Positions 57,106 through 64,000 of a stretch of 64,000 nt of DNA are shown piece after piece (the first letter of the stretch is position 1; the number at the start of each line of letters is the position of its first letter). The stretch covers positions 32,889 through 96,888 of the forward strand of contig CALFAY010000009.1 in assembly GCA_937944855.1 (NCBI GenBank). Direction: 5' to 3'. Under the pieces are notes generated by a model, which was not told where the DNA came from, did no database searches, and saw only the letters and a list, made by a program, of their open reading frames with translations. Source of the stretch: an uncultured Planctomycetota bacterium (lineage in GTDB: Bacteria > Planctomycetota > Planctomycetia > Gemmatales > HRBIN36). The position numbers and the translations under genes are program-made.

Positions 57106-60100
57106 TCAGCCGCAGCCACTAGTTGCGCCGCAGGTGTCGCACTTCAAACACGCCCCGCTCCGCACCAAGGTCAATTGGCCGCACTCGGAACAGGGATCGC
57201 CCTCGTAGCCTTTCAACCGGGCTTGGCGGATCTCTTCCGCCAAGGTGGTTTGGGACAGCAGGGGCGGACCCGCCGGTTTCGTTCCCCCGTTCCCCGATTT
57301 CGGTGCTGCCGTCGAACGGTGTCCGTTGCCCGGTGGCACGGGATGCAGATGCTCCGTCCGCGGGGTCTTGAACGCTTCGGAGCGCGGCGGCTTGGGCAGT
57401 TCCTCCCCCGGCTCCACGACCCGTTCCACGACCACTTCCTCGCCCTCGAACTCCGGCTCGTCGTGGGTTTCTTCCCGGTGGAGTGCATCGGCCCGCAGGT
57501 CTTCCTCGCCGACGTGAGCCAGGTCGTAGCGGCCCAAGTAGGTGATGGCCAATTCGCGGAAGATGTAGTCGATGATGGAAGTCGTCATCTTGATGTGCGG
57601 ATTGCCCTGGACGACGCCATTCGGTTCGAAGCGAGTGAACAGGAAGGCGTCCACGAACTCTTCCAGAGGCACGCCGTGTTGGAGTCCGATGCTGACGCAG
57701 ATGGCGAAGCAGTTCATCAGCGAGCGGAAGGCTGCTCCCTCCTTGTGCATATCGAGGAAGATCTCGCCCAGGGTGCCGTCCTCGTATTCGCCGGTGCGGA
57801 TGTAGATCTTGTGGTTGCCGATGCGGGCTTTCTGGGTGTAACCGGCCCGGCGGTCGGGCAGCCGACGGCGGCGGGCGATGTAGCGGTGGACGATCTTCTC
57901 GGCGATGCGGACCGGCTCAGCCTTCGGCTCGTGAGCGGCTTCCTCTTCAGCCAAAGCGGCCAGTTCCTGAGCCAGCATCGAATCGCTGACGGTGTTGAGC
58001 GGCTGGCTCAGTTTCGAGCCGTCGCGGTACAGCGCGATCGCCTTGAGCATCAGCCGCCAACTAAGCATGTAGGCATCTTTCACGTCGTCGATGGTGGCCT
58101 CGTGCGGCATGTTGATGGTTTTGCTGATGGCCCCGCTGATGAAGGGCTGGGCGGCGGCCATCATGCGGATGTGCGACTCCGCCGAGAGGAACCGTTTGCC
58201 CATGCGTCCGCACTTGTTGGCACAGTCGAAGACCGGATAGTGCTCCAGCTTCAAATGCGGTGCGCCTTCGATGGTCATGGTGCCGCAGACATGGTCGTTG
58301 GCCTCGGCGATCTGCTCCGGCGTGAAGCCCAGGGCGGTGAGCAGGTCGAACTTCGGATCGTTCAATTGTTGCTCGGGGATGCCGAGGTGCGTCTTGAGGT
58401 TGTCGTCGCCGAGGATCCAGCGGGTGAAGGCGAAGCGGAGTTCGAATACGCCCGGCAGGACCTTCTCGACCGTGTCGAGCATCTCGTCGGTGAAGCCGCG
58501 GGCCTTCAGCGTGGCCGGGTTGATGTGCGGACAGCTCTTGAGCGTGCCGGAGCCGCGGACATAGCGAACAATCTCCTCGATCTGCTCCGGAGTGTAGCCC
58601 AGGCGGGCCAGGGCAGGCGGAATCGAGGAGTTGATGATCTTGAAGTAGCCGCCGCCGGCGAGTTTCTTGAACTTGACCAGTGCGAAGTCCGGCTCGACGC
58701 CGGTGGTGTCGCAGTCCATCACCAGGCCGATGGTGCCGGTAGGAGCAATGCAGGTCACTTGGGCGTTGCGGTAGCCGTACTGCTCGCCGAGTTCGAGCAT
58801 GCGGTCGGCCTCGGCCCGGGCGGCTTCGAGCAGGAAGCGCGGGCACTGTTCGGGATCGATGCCGACGGGTCGGATGGTCAGGCATTCGTAGTCGCCGACC
58901 GAGTCGGTCGGGCCGCCGGCCATCGGTCGGGGAGCATGAGGGCCTTTCTCATTGTCGGGGCAGTACAGATAGGCCGCTCGGCGATGATTGCGAATGACTC
59001 GCATCATGGCCTCCCGGTTGGCCTCGAAGCGCGGAAACGGCCCCAGATTGGCCGCGATCTCGGCGGAAGCCGCGTAGGAAGCGGCGTGCATCAGGCAGGT
59101 GATCGCCCCGCAGATGGCCCGGCCCTGCGGCGAATCGTAGGGGATGCCGCGGACCATCAGCAGTGTGCCCAGATTGGCGTAGCCGAGGCCGAGTGTGCGG
59201 AAATCGAACGACTTGCGAGCCACGGCTGGGGACGGGAACTGGGCCATGTACACGGAGATTTCCAGCACCAGCGTCCACAACCGGCAGGCGTGCCGGAAGC
59301 TGTCCACGTCGAACCACTCTTCCGGCTCCTTCTCGCCCGGCCGGCTCTGGCGGACGAAGCTCATCAGATTCAGAGACGCCAGGTTGCAGGCCGTGTCGTC
59401 AAGGAACATGTACTCGGAGCAGTTGTGGACGACGATGCCGTTGGCGATGAAATGCTGCGTCTCCGGCTCGGTCAGGTCAAAGACCAGCTCCTCGCCAAGG
59501 TATTCCAACTCGGCCACTAGATCTTCGAGCCGGTCGGCATAAACGGCCGCTTCGCTGTTCAGGCTCTTCAATTGCTCCTGTTTCGGGCTTCCGGGGACGA
59601 AGCCGATTTCCTCCTCGAACAGGAGACGGGAACTGCGGCTAATGCGAAGCGAGTGCACCTGCTGGACGTTGTATTCCTGGATGCCTCCCCTGCCGTCCGG
59701 CAATAAGGCCGTCGATTGGTGCAGAGCGCGACGATTGCGGCAGAGCTTCGACTTGATGCCGAAGCCCAGAAGCAGCAGTTGCACCGTTTGCAGCAACTCC
59801 AGCGATGAGGAGTTGAGGGCGATATAGTGCGACTTCTCCCCGTAGTGGGCAATGGTCCCGTTGGCGGTGAAGAGACCGCGCAGGATCGCCGCCACGGAAG
59901 CGCGGTCTAATTCAAAAACGGCGTCCGTGAAGTGTTTGCCGCTGCTGCCCGGGTCCAGCACGGCATAGCGTTTCAGGGTCTCGACAACGAACCGGGACGA
60001 CGTGCCGATGCGAAGCGTTTCCTGGGGCTGGGAGACGGAACAAGGACGGGAACCGCGTCGGTCTGGGGCGTGCTCCAGCTCGCAGGTTTGCAAGGCTTCT

Positions 60101-61986
60101 TGGATACGCAGGGCCGCCGCCGACTCTTGCGGGGCCAGCGTCAGCAAGGCGGTCTCCTGCTCGCCCATCAGACAGCCAGCGCCGAGCATCAAGCCCAGGA
60201 ACTCCGCGACGCGCCCATCCAGGGACACCTCGCCGAACCGCGGCCGACCGAGCACCACCCGGTCGTCGTGGGTCAGCTCATGGGCCAGGACGTCGCCGCG
60301 GTTGGCGGTAAGAACCCGGTGGTCTGCGGTCAGTTTCAGTTCGTAGCCAGAGCGCGTCCGCAGTCGATACACCGGCTTGATGCCCGTGGCAAATGCCGGC
60401 GCCACCCGATGCGGTCGATCATCGGAGCCGATCACTTCGAACGGCTTTTCCAGCAAGGCCGCGATGCGAACCATGCCGTCGCTTGTCGCTACCAAGGTAT
60501 CGCCGGTCACGCACGGATTGCTGGCATTGATGCGGCCGTCGGCAGGGCAGGTATGCCATTCGTTGATCGTGGTGTCGAACTGAATGCCCGGATCGGCACA
60601 CGACCAGGCGGCGTAGGCGATCTGGTCCCATAACTCGCGGGCCTTCACGGTCCGCTTGGGCTTGGGCGGCCGATTCTCCCGTTTGGCCTTCTCCAGTTCC
60701 GTTCGCCAGTACAGGTGCCACGGACCGTCGTTGAGCACCGCTTCCATGAACTGGTTGTTGACGCGCACCGAATTGTTGCTGTTCTGCCCGGAAACGGTGT
60801 AGTACGCTTCCGAGTTCCAGTCGGTGTTGTACTCCTCGAAGCGGATCTCCTTGGCTCCCTGGCGAGCCAATTGAATGGCCCGTTCAATATAGTTGAGCGG
60901 CACTTCGTCCTTGAGCGCTTCGAGGCAGGCCCGGCGGAGGTCGAGGTTTTTGCGGCGGTCGAAGCGCTCTTCGGGTTTGGGCCAGGAATGGCAGGCGCGG
61001 ATGATGGCGTTGAGATGGCGGTTGCACAGCCGAGACCCGGCCACCAACGCCGCGACCTTCTGTTCCTCCTTGACCTTCCAGTAGATGAATTCCTCGATGT
61101 CGGGATGGTCGAGGTCGAGGACGACCATCTTGGCCGCTCGGCGGGTGGTGCCGCCCGACTTGATGGCTCCTGCCGCACGGTCGCCGATCTTGAGAAAGCT
61201 CATCAGTCCGCTCGACTTGCCGCCGCCGGACAGCGGTTCGCCTTCGCCCCGCAGCGTCGAGAAGTTCGAGCCGGTGCCGGAGCCGTATTTGAAGATGCGG
61301 GCCTCCCGAACCCATAGATCCATGATCCCGCCTTCGTTGACTAGGTCATCGGCGATCGACTGGATGAAGCAGGCGTGGGGTTGAGGCCGTTCGTAGGCCG
61401 AGGAGGATTTCTTCATTTCGCCGCTGTCGGGATCGACGAAGTAATGCCCCTGCGGCGGACCGTCGATGCCGTAAGCCCAGTGCAGCCCCGTGTTGAACCA
61501 TTGCGGGCTGTTCGGAGCCGCCATCTGGGTTGCGAGCATGTAGCAGATTTCATCGTGAAATGCCTTGGCGTCGGCTTCGGTGTCGAAGTAGCCGCCCTTC
61601 CACCCCCAGTAGGTCCAGCACCCGGCCAGGCGACGGAACACTTGGCGGGCGTCGGTTTCCTGCCCCGTGAGGGAGCCGTCCGCCGAGGCAACGCCGGTCG
61701 CTTCGGACTTCGCTTCCGAGGCCGCCGCCGGGACTGACCGTTGGAGCCAGCGTGGCACGCCCCGCTCGGGAACTCGCCGCGTCCGCACCGGCACCCCGGC
61801 CTTGCGAAAATACTTCTGGGCCAGAACGTCCACGGCCACCTGCGACCACTGCTCCGGCACCAGGATGTCCTTCATCTCGAAAACCACGGAGCCATCGGGA
61901 TTGGTGATTCGGCTGGTCCGTGGAACGAAACGAACCGAGGCGAAGGGATCCTGCCCTTCGACGGTGTAGCGACGGGAAATGTGCAT
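57106..61986 (-). CDS. nrdJ: Vitamin B12-dependent (class II) ribonucleotide reductase with intein
   Basis: A 1626-residue precursor; removing the 364-residue intein (492-855) leaves a 1262-residue adenosylcobalamin-dependent reductase that makes deoxynucleotides without oxygen dependence. Key parts: [11 protein letters not shown] near residue 165, [12 protein letters not shown], the active-site NPC-SEYMF whose Cys856 should carry the thiyl radical, [12 protein letters not shown], and [16 protein letters not shown]. The C-terminus has a zinc-ribbon-like end (CSECG ... CLKCDTCGA) that may help re-reduce the active site. AAGGA precedes the ATG. It lies 87 bp after dcd, in one operon with NrdR boxes. 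No cobalamin riboswitch is seen in the spacer. Confidence 0.95.
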   Translation of the reverse strand: MHISRRYTVEGQDPFASVRFVPRTSRITNPDGSVVFEMKDILVPEQWSQVAVDVLAQKYFRKAGVPVRTRRVPERGVPRWLQRSVPAAASEAKSEATGVASADGSLTGQETDARQVFRRLAGCWTYWGWKGGYFDTEADAKAFHDEICYMLATQMAAPNSPQWFNTGLHWAYGIDGPPQGHYFVDPDSGEMKKSSSAYERPQPHACFIQSIADDLVNEGGIMDLWVREARIFKYGSGTGSNFSTLRGEGEPLSGGGKSSGLMSFLKIGDRAAGAIKSGGTTRRAAKMVVLDLDHPDIEEFIYWKVKEEQKVAALVAGSRLCNRHLNAIIRACHSWPKPEERFDRRKNLDLRRACLEALKDEVPLNYIERAIQLARQGAKEIRFEEYNTDWNSEAYYTVSGQNSNNSVRVNNQFMEAVLNDGPWHLYWRTELEKAKRENRPPKPKRTVKARELWDQIAYAAWSCADPGIQFDTTINEWHTCPADGRINASNPCVTGDTLVATSDGMVRIAALLEKPFEVIGSDDRPHRVAPAFATGIKPVYRLRTRSGYELKLTADHRVLTANRGDVLAHELTHDDRVVLGRPRFGEVSLDGRVAEFLGLMLGAGCLMGEQETALLTLAPQESAAALRIQEALQTCELEHAPDRRGSRPCSVSQPQETLRIGTSSRFVVETLKRYAVLDPGSSGKHFTDAVFELDRASVAAILRGLFTANGTIAHYGEKSHYIALNSSSLELLQTVQLLLLGFGIKSKLCRNRRALHQSTALLPDGRGGIQEYNVQQVHSLRISRSSRLLFEEEIGFVPGSPKQEQLKSLNSEAAVYADRLEDLVAELEYLGEELVFDLTEPETQHFIANGIVVHNCSEYMFLDDTACNLASLNLMSFVRQSRPGEKEPEEWFDVDSFRHACRLWTLVLEISVYMAQFPSPAVARKSFDFRTLGLGYANLGTLLMVRGIPYDSPQGRAICGAITCLMHAASYAASAEIAANLGPFPRFEANREAMMRVIRNHRRAAYLYCPDNEKGPHAPRPMAGGPTDSVGDYECLTIRPVGIDPEQCPRFLLEAARAEADRMLELGEQYGYRNAQVTCIAPTGTIGLVMDCDTTGVEPDFALVKFKKLAGGGYFKIINSSIPPALARLGYTPEQIEEIVRYVRGSGTLKSCPHINPATLKARGFTDEMLDTVEKVLPGVFELRFAFTRWILGDDNLKTHLGIPEQQLNDPKFDLLTALGFTPEQIAEANDHVCGTMTIEGAPHLKLEHYPVFDCANKCGRMGKRFLSAESHIRMMAAAQPFISGAISKTINMPHEATIDDVKDAYMLSWRLMLKAIALYRDGSKLSQPLNTVSDSMLAQELAALAEEEAAHEPKAEPVRIAEKIVHRYIARRRRLPDRRAGYTQKARIGNHKIYIRTGEYEDGTLGEIFLDMHKEGAAFRSLMNCFAICVSIGLQHGVPLEEFVDAFLFTRFEPNGVVQGNPHIKMTTSIIDYIFRELAITYLGRYDLAHVGEEDLRADALHREETHDEPEFEGEEVVVERVVEPGEELPKPPRSEAFKTPRTEHLHPVPPGNGHRSTAAPKSGNGGTKPAGPPLLSQTTLAEEIRQARLKGYEGDPCSECGQLTLVRSGACLKCDTCGATSGCG
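59422..60513 (-). mobile_element. Intein in nrdJ with inactivated LAGLIDADG endonuclease
   Basis: 364 residues from Cys492 to Asn855 of the precursor. Splicing block A is [10 protein letters not shown], block B has the TxxH motif in [11 protein letters not shown], and the C-terminal blocks F and G are [16 protein letters not shown] and VVHN, followed by Cys as the +1 residue. All residues needed for splicing are present. The two LAGLIDADG motifs read [11 protein letters not shown] and [12 protein letters not shown]: the catalytic acids (usual GDG and ADG) are Ala603 and Asn709. Splicing should work, homing should not. The insertion falls between Pro and Cys of the active-site motif NPCSE. Confidence 0.92.
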
Positions 61987-62009
61987 GATCGTGTCCTTGA
62001 CTGGTCGCG

Positions 62010-62029
62010 GCGGACGGGCAACCGTCCGC
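62010..62029 (-). promoter_or_regulatory. Hairpin in the dcd-nrdJ spacer
   Basis: A perfect 8-bp stem GCGGACGG/CCGTCCGC with a 4-nt loop lies 24 bp before the nrdJ start. It could stabilise or separate the two coding parts of the mRNA. It has no T-tract, so it is not a normal terminator. Confidence 0.4.
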
Positions 62030-62073
62030 TCAGCGCTGGCATTCGGTCTGGCAGTTTAACCGAAAAGTCTCAA

Positions 62074-62637
62074 TCACGGCCGGAACCCTGATCCTAGCAC
62101 AAACGGCAGCGTCAGTCCCGGCTGATCCTGATACTTGCCCTTCTTGTCCGCGTAGCTGACCCGGCAGACCTGGTCGGCCCGCAGGAAGATGATCTGGGCG
62201 ATGCCTTCGTTGGCGTAGATTTTGGCCGGCAGCGGCGTGGTGTTGCTGATCTCGATGGTGATGCGTCCCCGCCACTCCGGCTCCAGCGGCGTCACGTTGA
62301 CGATGATGCCGCAGCGGGCATAGGTCGATTTGCCGCAGCAGATGGCCAGCACGTCGCGGGGAATCTCGAAGTATTCCACCGTCTCGGCCAGCACGAAGCT
62401 GTTGGGGGGGATAATGCAGGTGTCGGCCTCGATGTCCACGAAAGCGCGGGAACTGAAGTTTTTCGGGTCCACCACGTCGCCATAGACGTTGGTGAAGACC
62501 TTGAACTTCCTACCGACCCGGACATCGTAGCCGTAGCTGCTGATCCCGTAGGAGACGACGCCGGGTTTGAGAGCACCGTCGGCCATCGGCTCGATGACGA
62601 TTTCCTTCTCGATCTGCCAATCGGCGAGAACTCCCAT
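62074..62637 (-). CDS. dcd: dCTP deaminase
   Basis: A 187-residue trimeric enzyme of the dUTPase fold that converts dCTP to dUTP, feeding dTMP synthesis. It has [13 protein letters not shown], the nucleotide-binding [10 protein letters not shown] and the catalytic-Glu segment [17 protein letters not shown]. Some family members also hydrolyse dUTP; the sequence does not decide this. Start 62637 has GAGGAGA about 8 nt upstream; the frame extending to 62826 would run across the promoter. It is the first gene of the dcd-nrdJ unit. Confidence 0.92.
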   Translation of the reverse strand: MGVLADWQIEKEIVIEPMADGALKPGVVSYGISSYGYDVRVGRKFKVFTNVYGDVVDPKNFSSRAFVDIEADTCIIPPNSFVLAETVEYFEIPRDVLAICCGKSTYARCGIIVNVTPLEPEWRGRITIEISNTTPLPAKIYANEGIAQIIFLRADQVCRVSYADKKGKYQDQPGLTLPFVLGSGFRP

Positions 62638-62740
62638 GGGTGCGTCTCCTCGGCGAGTCTGGGCTGGCCTTCCTCTGTACAAAAATCGACCAATCCCGCC
62701 CTTGCTGTTGATTGTATTCTGAACACCGGAACACACAACA

Positions 62741-62756
62741 CCACAGCATCTTGGGT
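62741..62756 (-). promoter_or_regulatory. Second, weaker NrdR-like box
   Basis: The 16-mer at this position matches the NrdR box consensus acaCwAtATaTwGtgt at 11 of 16 positions. Its centre is 31 bp from the strong box, the three-helical-turn spacing typical for NrdR box pairs. Confidence 0.5.
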
Positions 62757-62764
62757 GAAGCGGC

Positions 62765-62793
62765 AGGATATGCACAAGATATTGTGCTGTCAA
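62765..62793 (-). promoter_or_regulatory. Promoter of dcd-nrdJ with a NrdR box in its spacer
   Basis: On the minus strand a perfect -35 TTGACA (62793-62788), a 17-bp spacer and -10 TATCCT (62770-62765). The spacer contains GCACAATATCTTGTGC (62787-62772), a 16-bp palindromic match to the NrdR box with its core intact. A bound NrdR would block RNA polymerase directly. A second promoter candidate, TTGTGT-16-TACAAT (62738-62711), lies downstream. Confidence 0.75.
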
Positions 62794-63332
62794 CCAAATT
62801 CTGTCCCGTGTTCGCTGATTGACCAAAATCCTTTACTTCCATCATCTTCGTTCTTTCGCATGGTCTTCATCGTCGCTCGCCCTGCCTGCCAGGGCACGCT
62901 CCCTCTGAGCAACTGCAACAGCTGAGGGTGCTTCCCGACGAGAACAGGCTGCCAGCTACGCGACAACGCAAGAACTTCCGCGCATCATTTTCAGAATCCG
63001 TCTCGCACTTCAACGCCTAGCTGCAACGATTGATGCTGGTGATACTTGCGACGTGGTAAGCATTCCTGCGCGTCACCTGCCAGCGCAACATTTTCCCTGT
63101 CTAAAAGTCCGTTCCACTTCCGTTCGTGGTCGAACCTCTGACCCGCTGCGACCACGGTAAGTGTCCCCTTGGGCGGCTTCTTCTCCCTTTCCATTGGACC
63201 AGAATTCGCGCTGTGTTTCAATCTCCGCGCAAGTCGCCTCATTTGCCGCGTCTCGACAACTGAGCGGCGTGCGAACGGGACACGTCGGAAGTCAACAACA
63301 CCGGCCCATGAAGGCTGAGAAAGGAGTGCACC
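62794..63332. other. Intergenic region between dcd promoter and a small secreted gene
   Basis: 539 bp. The right end holds GAAAGGAG, the ribosome binding site of the next gene. Open frames in this stretch have the composition of non-coding sequence. No repeat, tRNA or further strong operator was recognised. Confidence 0.4.
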
Positions 63333-63647
63333 ATGTTCCGAACGACCCTCTTTGCTCTGGCTAGTTTGGTCGGCTTGAGCCTGCCGGCAGTCGCCGACGC
63401 CCATCCGTTCTTCGACGGGCTGTTCGGCCGACCTCGGCCCCTGCCTCCGATCCATCGCCCGATCCATCCCGGCTTCTATCCGCCGGTGGTCGTCAGACCG
63501 GCGGTAGTCCATTACCGGGTGCTCTATCGGGACTGCTTCTGCCAGCACTGGACCTGCTTCGGGGTCTATTGCGATCCGTGCGAGGCCAATCTGATCGCTC
63601 AACGACTCCGGTGCCAGGGCTTCATCGTCCGCGTGGTGACGTGCTAA
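63333..63647 (+). CDS. Small Cys-rich secreted protein
   Basis: A 104-residue exported protein. The signal peptide (MFRTTLFALASLVGLSLP, cut near ADA-HP) is followed by a His/Pro-rich segment (FGRPRPLPPIHRPIHPG) and a C-terminal part with seven Cys (DCFCQHWTCFGVYCDPC ... CQGF ... VVTC). The Cys and His content suggests disulfides or metal binding outside the cytoplasm. GAAAGGAG lies 8 nt before the ATG, which decides the start. I do not recognise the family; similar small Cys-rich exported proteins occur in planctomycetes. Confidence 0.7.
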   Translation: MFRTTLFALASLVGLSLPAVADAHPFFDGLFGRPRPLPPIHRPIHPGFYPPVVVRPAVVHYRVLYRDCFCQHWTCFGVYCDPCEANLIAQRLRCQGFIVRVVTC

Positions 63648-63687
63648 ATCCCAACTTGCCATTTCCCAGGTAAGGGCCAATTCCCTC

Positions 63688-63742
63688 CCGCCCTCGTCCG
63701 AGTCCCGCTCTGTGGGCTTAGCGACGAGGGCGGATGCGTTTT
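63688..63742 (+). terminator. Intrinsic terminator after the small Cys-rich gene
   Basis: An 11-bp perfect stem (63688-63698 with 63723-63733) with a 24-nt loop is followed 5 nt later by TTTT, 40 bp after the stop. Confidence 0.7.
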
Positions 63743-63803
63743 ACCCTTGGGCGAAAAGCTCCGGCGAAGTGCTTGCTACTCTTCGCTGAGCACAACCAGT
63801 TAT

Positions 63804-64000
63804 TTATGCCGACGAGGCAGGAACCGACCTTGTCGGAACAGCGAGGAAATACCCGGCGACGAGGGTGAGAATCAGGCCGGAGAAGACGAAGGGAAAATAG
63901 CGGCCCAGACGGGCGGCTCGGACGAGCTGATAACCGTCCGCGGTCTTGTCCCAGCGTACCGGCACCGCCCGCCGCAAAGCGAGCATCTCCATCAGCGCCC
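63804..64000 (-). CDS. Partial membrane protein (C-terminal end)
   Basis: The frame enters from beyond the window edge and ends at 63804. About 60 residues are visible, with a basic segment (VRAARLGRYF) before one transmembrane helix (FVFSGLILTLVAGYFLAV) near the C-terminus. An ATG at 63992 could be a start, but no ribosome binding site is seen in the few bases left. Function cannot be assigned. Confidence 0.45.
   Translation of the reverse strand, partial: ALMEMLALRRAVPVRWDKTADGYQLVRAARLGRYFPFVFSGLILTLVAGYFLAVPTRSVPASSA

Noticed and set aside
57175..59520. A 781-codon plus-strand frame opposite nrdJ
   Set aside because: Shadow of the reductase gene with Arg/Gln/His-rich composition.
61987..62073. 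Possible cobalamin riboswitch before nrdJ
   Set aside because: The spacer is only 87 bp with one simple hairpin; the conserved B12-box sequence is absent.
62991..63680. A 229-codon minus-strand frame over the small Cys-rich gene
   Set aside because: The plus-strand gene has signal peptide, ribosome binding site and terminator; the minus frame has none.

Overview
The window looks like a chromosomal segment of a high-GC planctomycete, most likely of the Gemmata lineage. Three things point there: two Cys-rich proteins built from repeated 'VPYTVCKMVP'-type units (the planctomycete YTV family), several proteins with an MJ0042-like zinc ribbon followed by one membrane anchor and a Pro-rich linker, and many small secreted proteins unlike anything outside this phylum. 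The assignment is inference from protein families; no rRNA is present. No CRISPR array, insertion sequence or phage module was seen.

Layout. 1-2.7 kb: a small c-type cytochrome, a secreted thioredoxin-like protein and an enolase-superfamily enzyme, all on the minus strand. 2.9-10.9 kb: a plus-strand cluster of dapA, a binding lipoprotein, an ABC ATPase, a double-length permease and a 901-residue secreted protein. 11.3-23.3 kb: two YTV repeat proteins bracketing minus-strand genes for a zinc-ribbon/HEAT protein with a CxxCH motif, phosphoglucomutase/phosphomannomutase, pyruvate carboxylase and a DinB-like protein. 23.6-25.5 kb: tRNA-Ile(GAT), a candidate structured small RNA and a Pro/Gly-rich membrane protein. 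25.9-34.2 kb: pyruvate phosphate dikinase and a three-gene export system (ABC, HlyD, TolC). 34.3-37.6 kb: DNA polymerase IV behind a LexA-like box, and a zinc-ribbon membrane protein. 37.7-45.5 kb: infC-rpmI-rplT-pheS-pheT, protoporphyrinogen oxidase and a second TolC-like lipoprotein. 45.8-48.4 kb: a small accessory patch with decayed genes, an FkbM methyltransferase and a hicBA module whose toxin is frameshifted. 48.6-55.4 kb: rpmE-prfA-prmC, an FHA/GAF/HD-GYP regulator, a BON lipoprotein and groES-groEL. 55.9-56.8 kb: a decayed zinc-ribbon membrane gene. 57.1-62.8 kb: dcd and a vitamin B12-dependent ribonucleotide reductase carrying an intein. 63.3-64 kb: a small Cys-rich secreted protein and the edge of a membrane protein gene.

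How the genes work together. The clearest unit is dcd-nrdJ, which supplies deoxynucleotides from one promoter whose -35/-10 spacer is occupied by a near-ideal NrdR box, with a weaker second box 31 bp away. The reductase is interrupted by a 364-residue intein exactly before the cysteine expected to carry the catalytic thiyl radical; the intein keeps its splicing residues but has lost both catalytic acids of its LAGLIDADG endonuclease. The translation block (infC-rpmI-rplT-pheST and rpmE-prfA-prmC) is conventional, and infC appears to use the rare ATC start. Three accessory genes carry or may carry frame lesions while all core genes are intact, which suggests decay rather than general sequence error.
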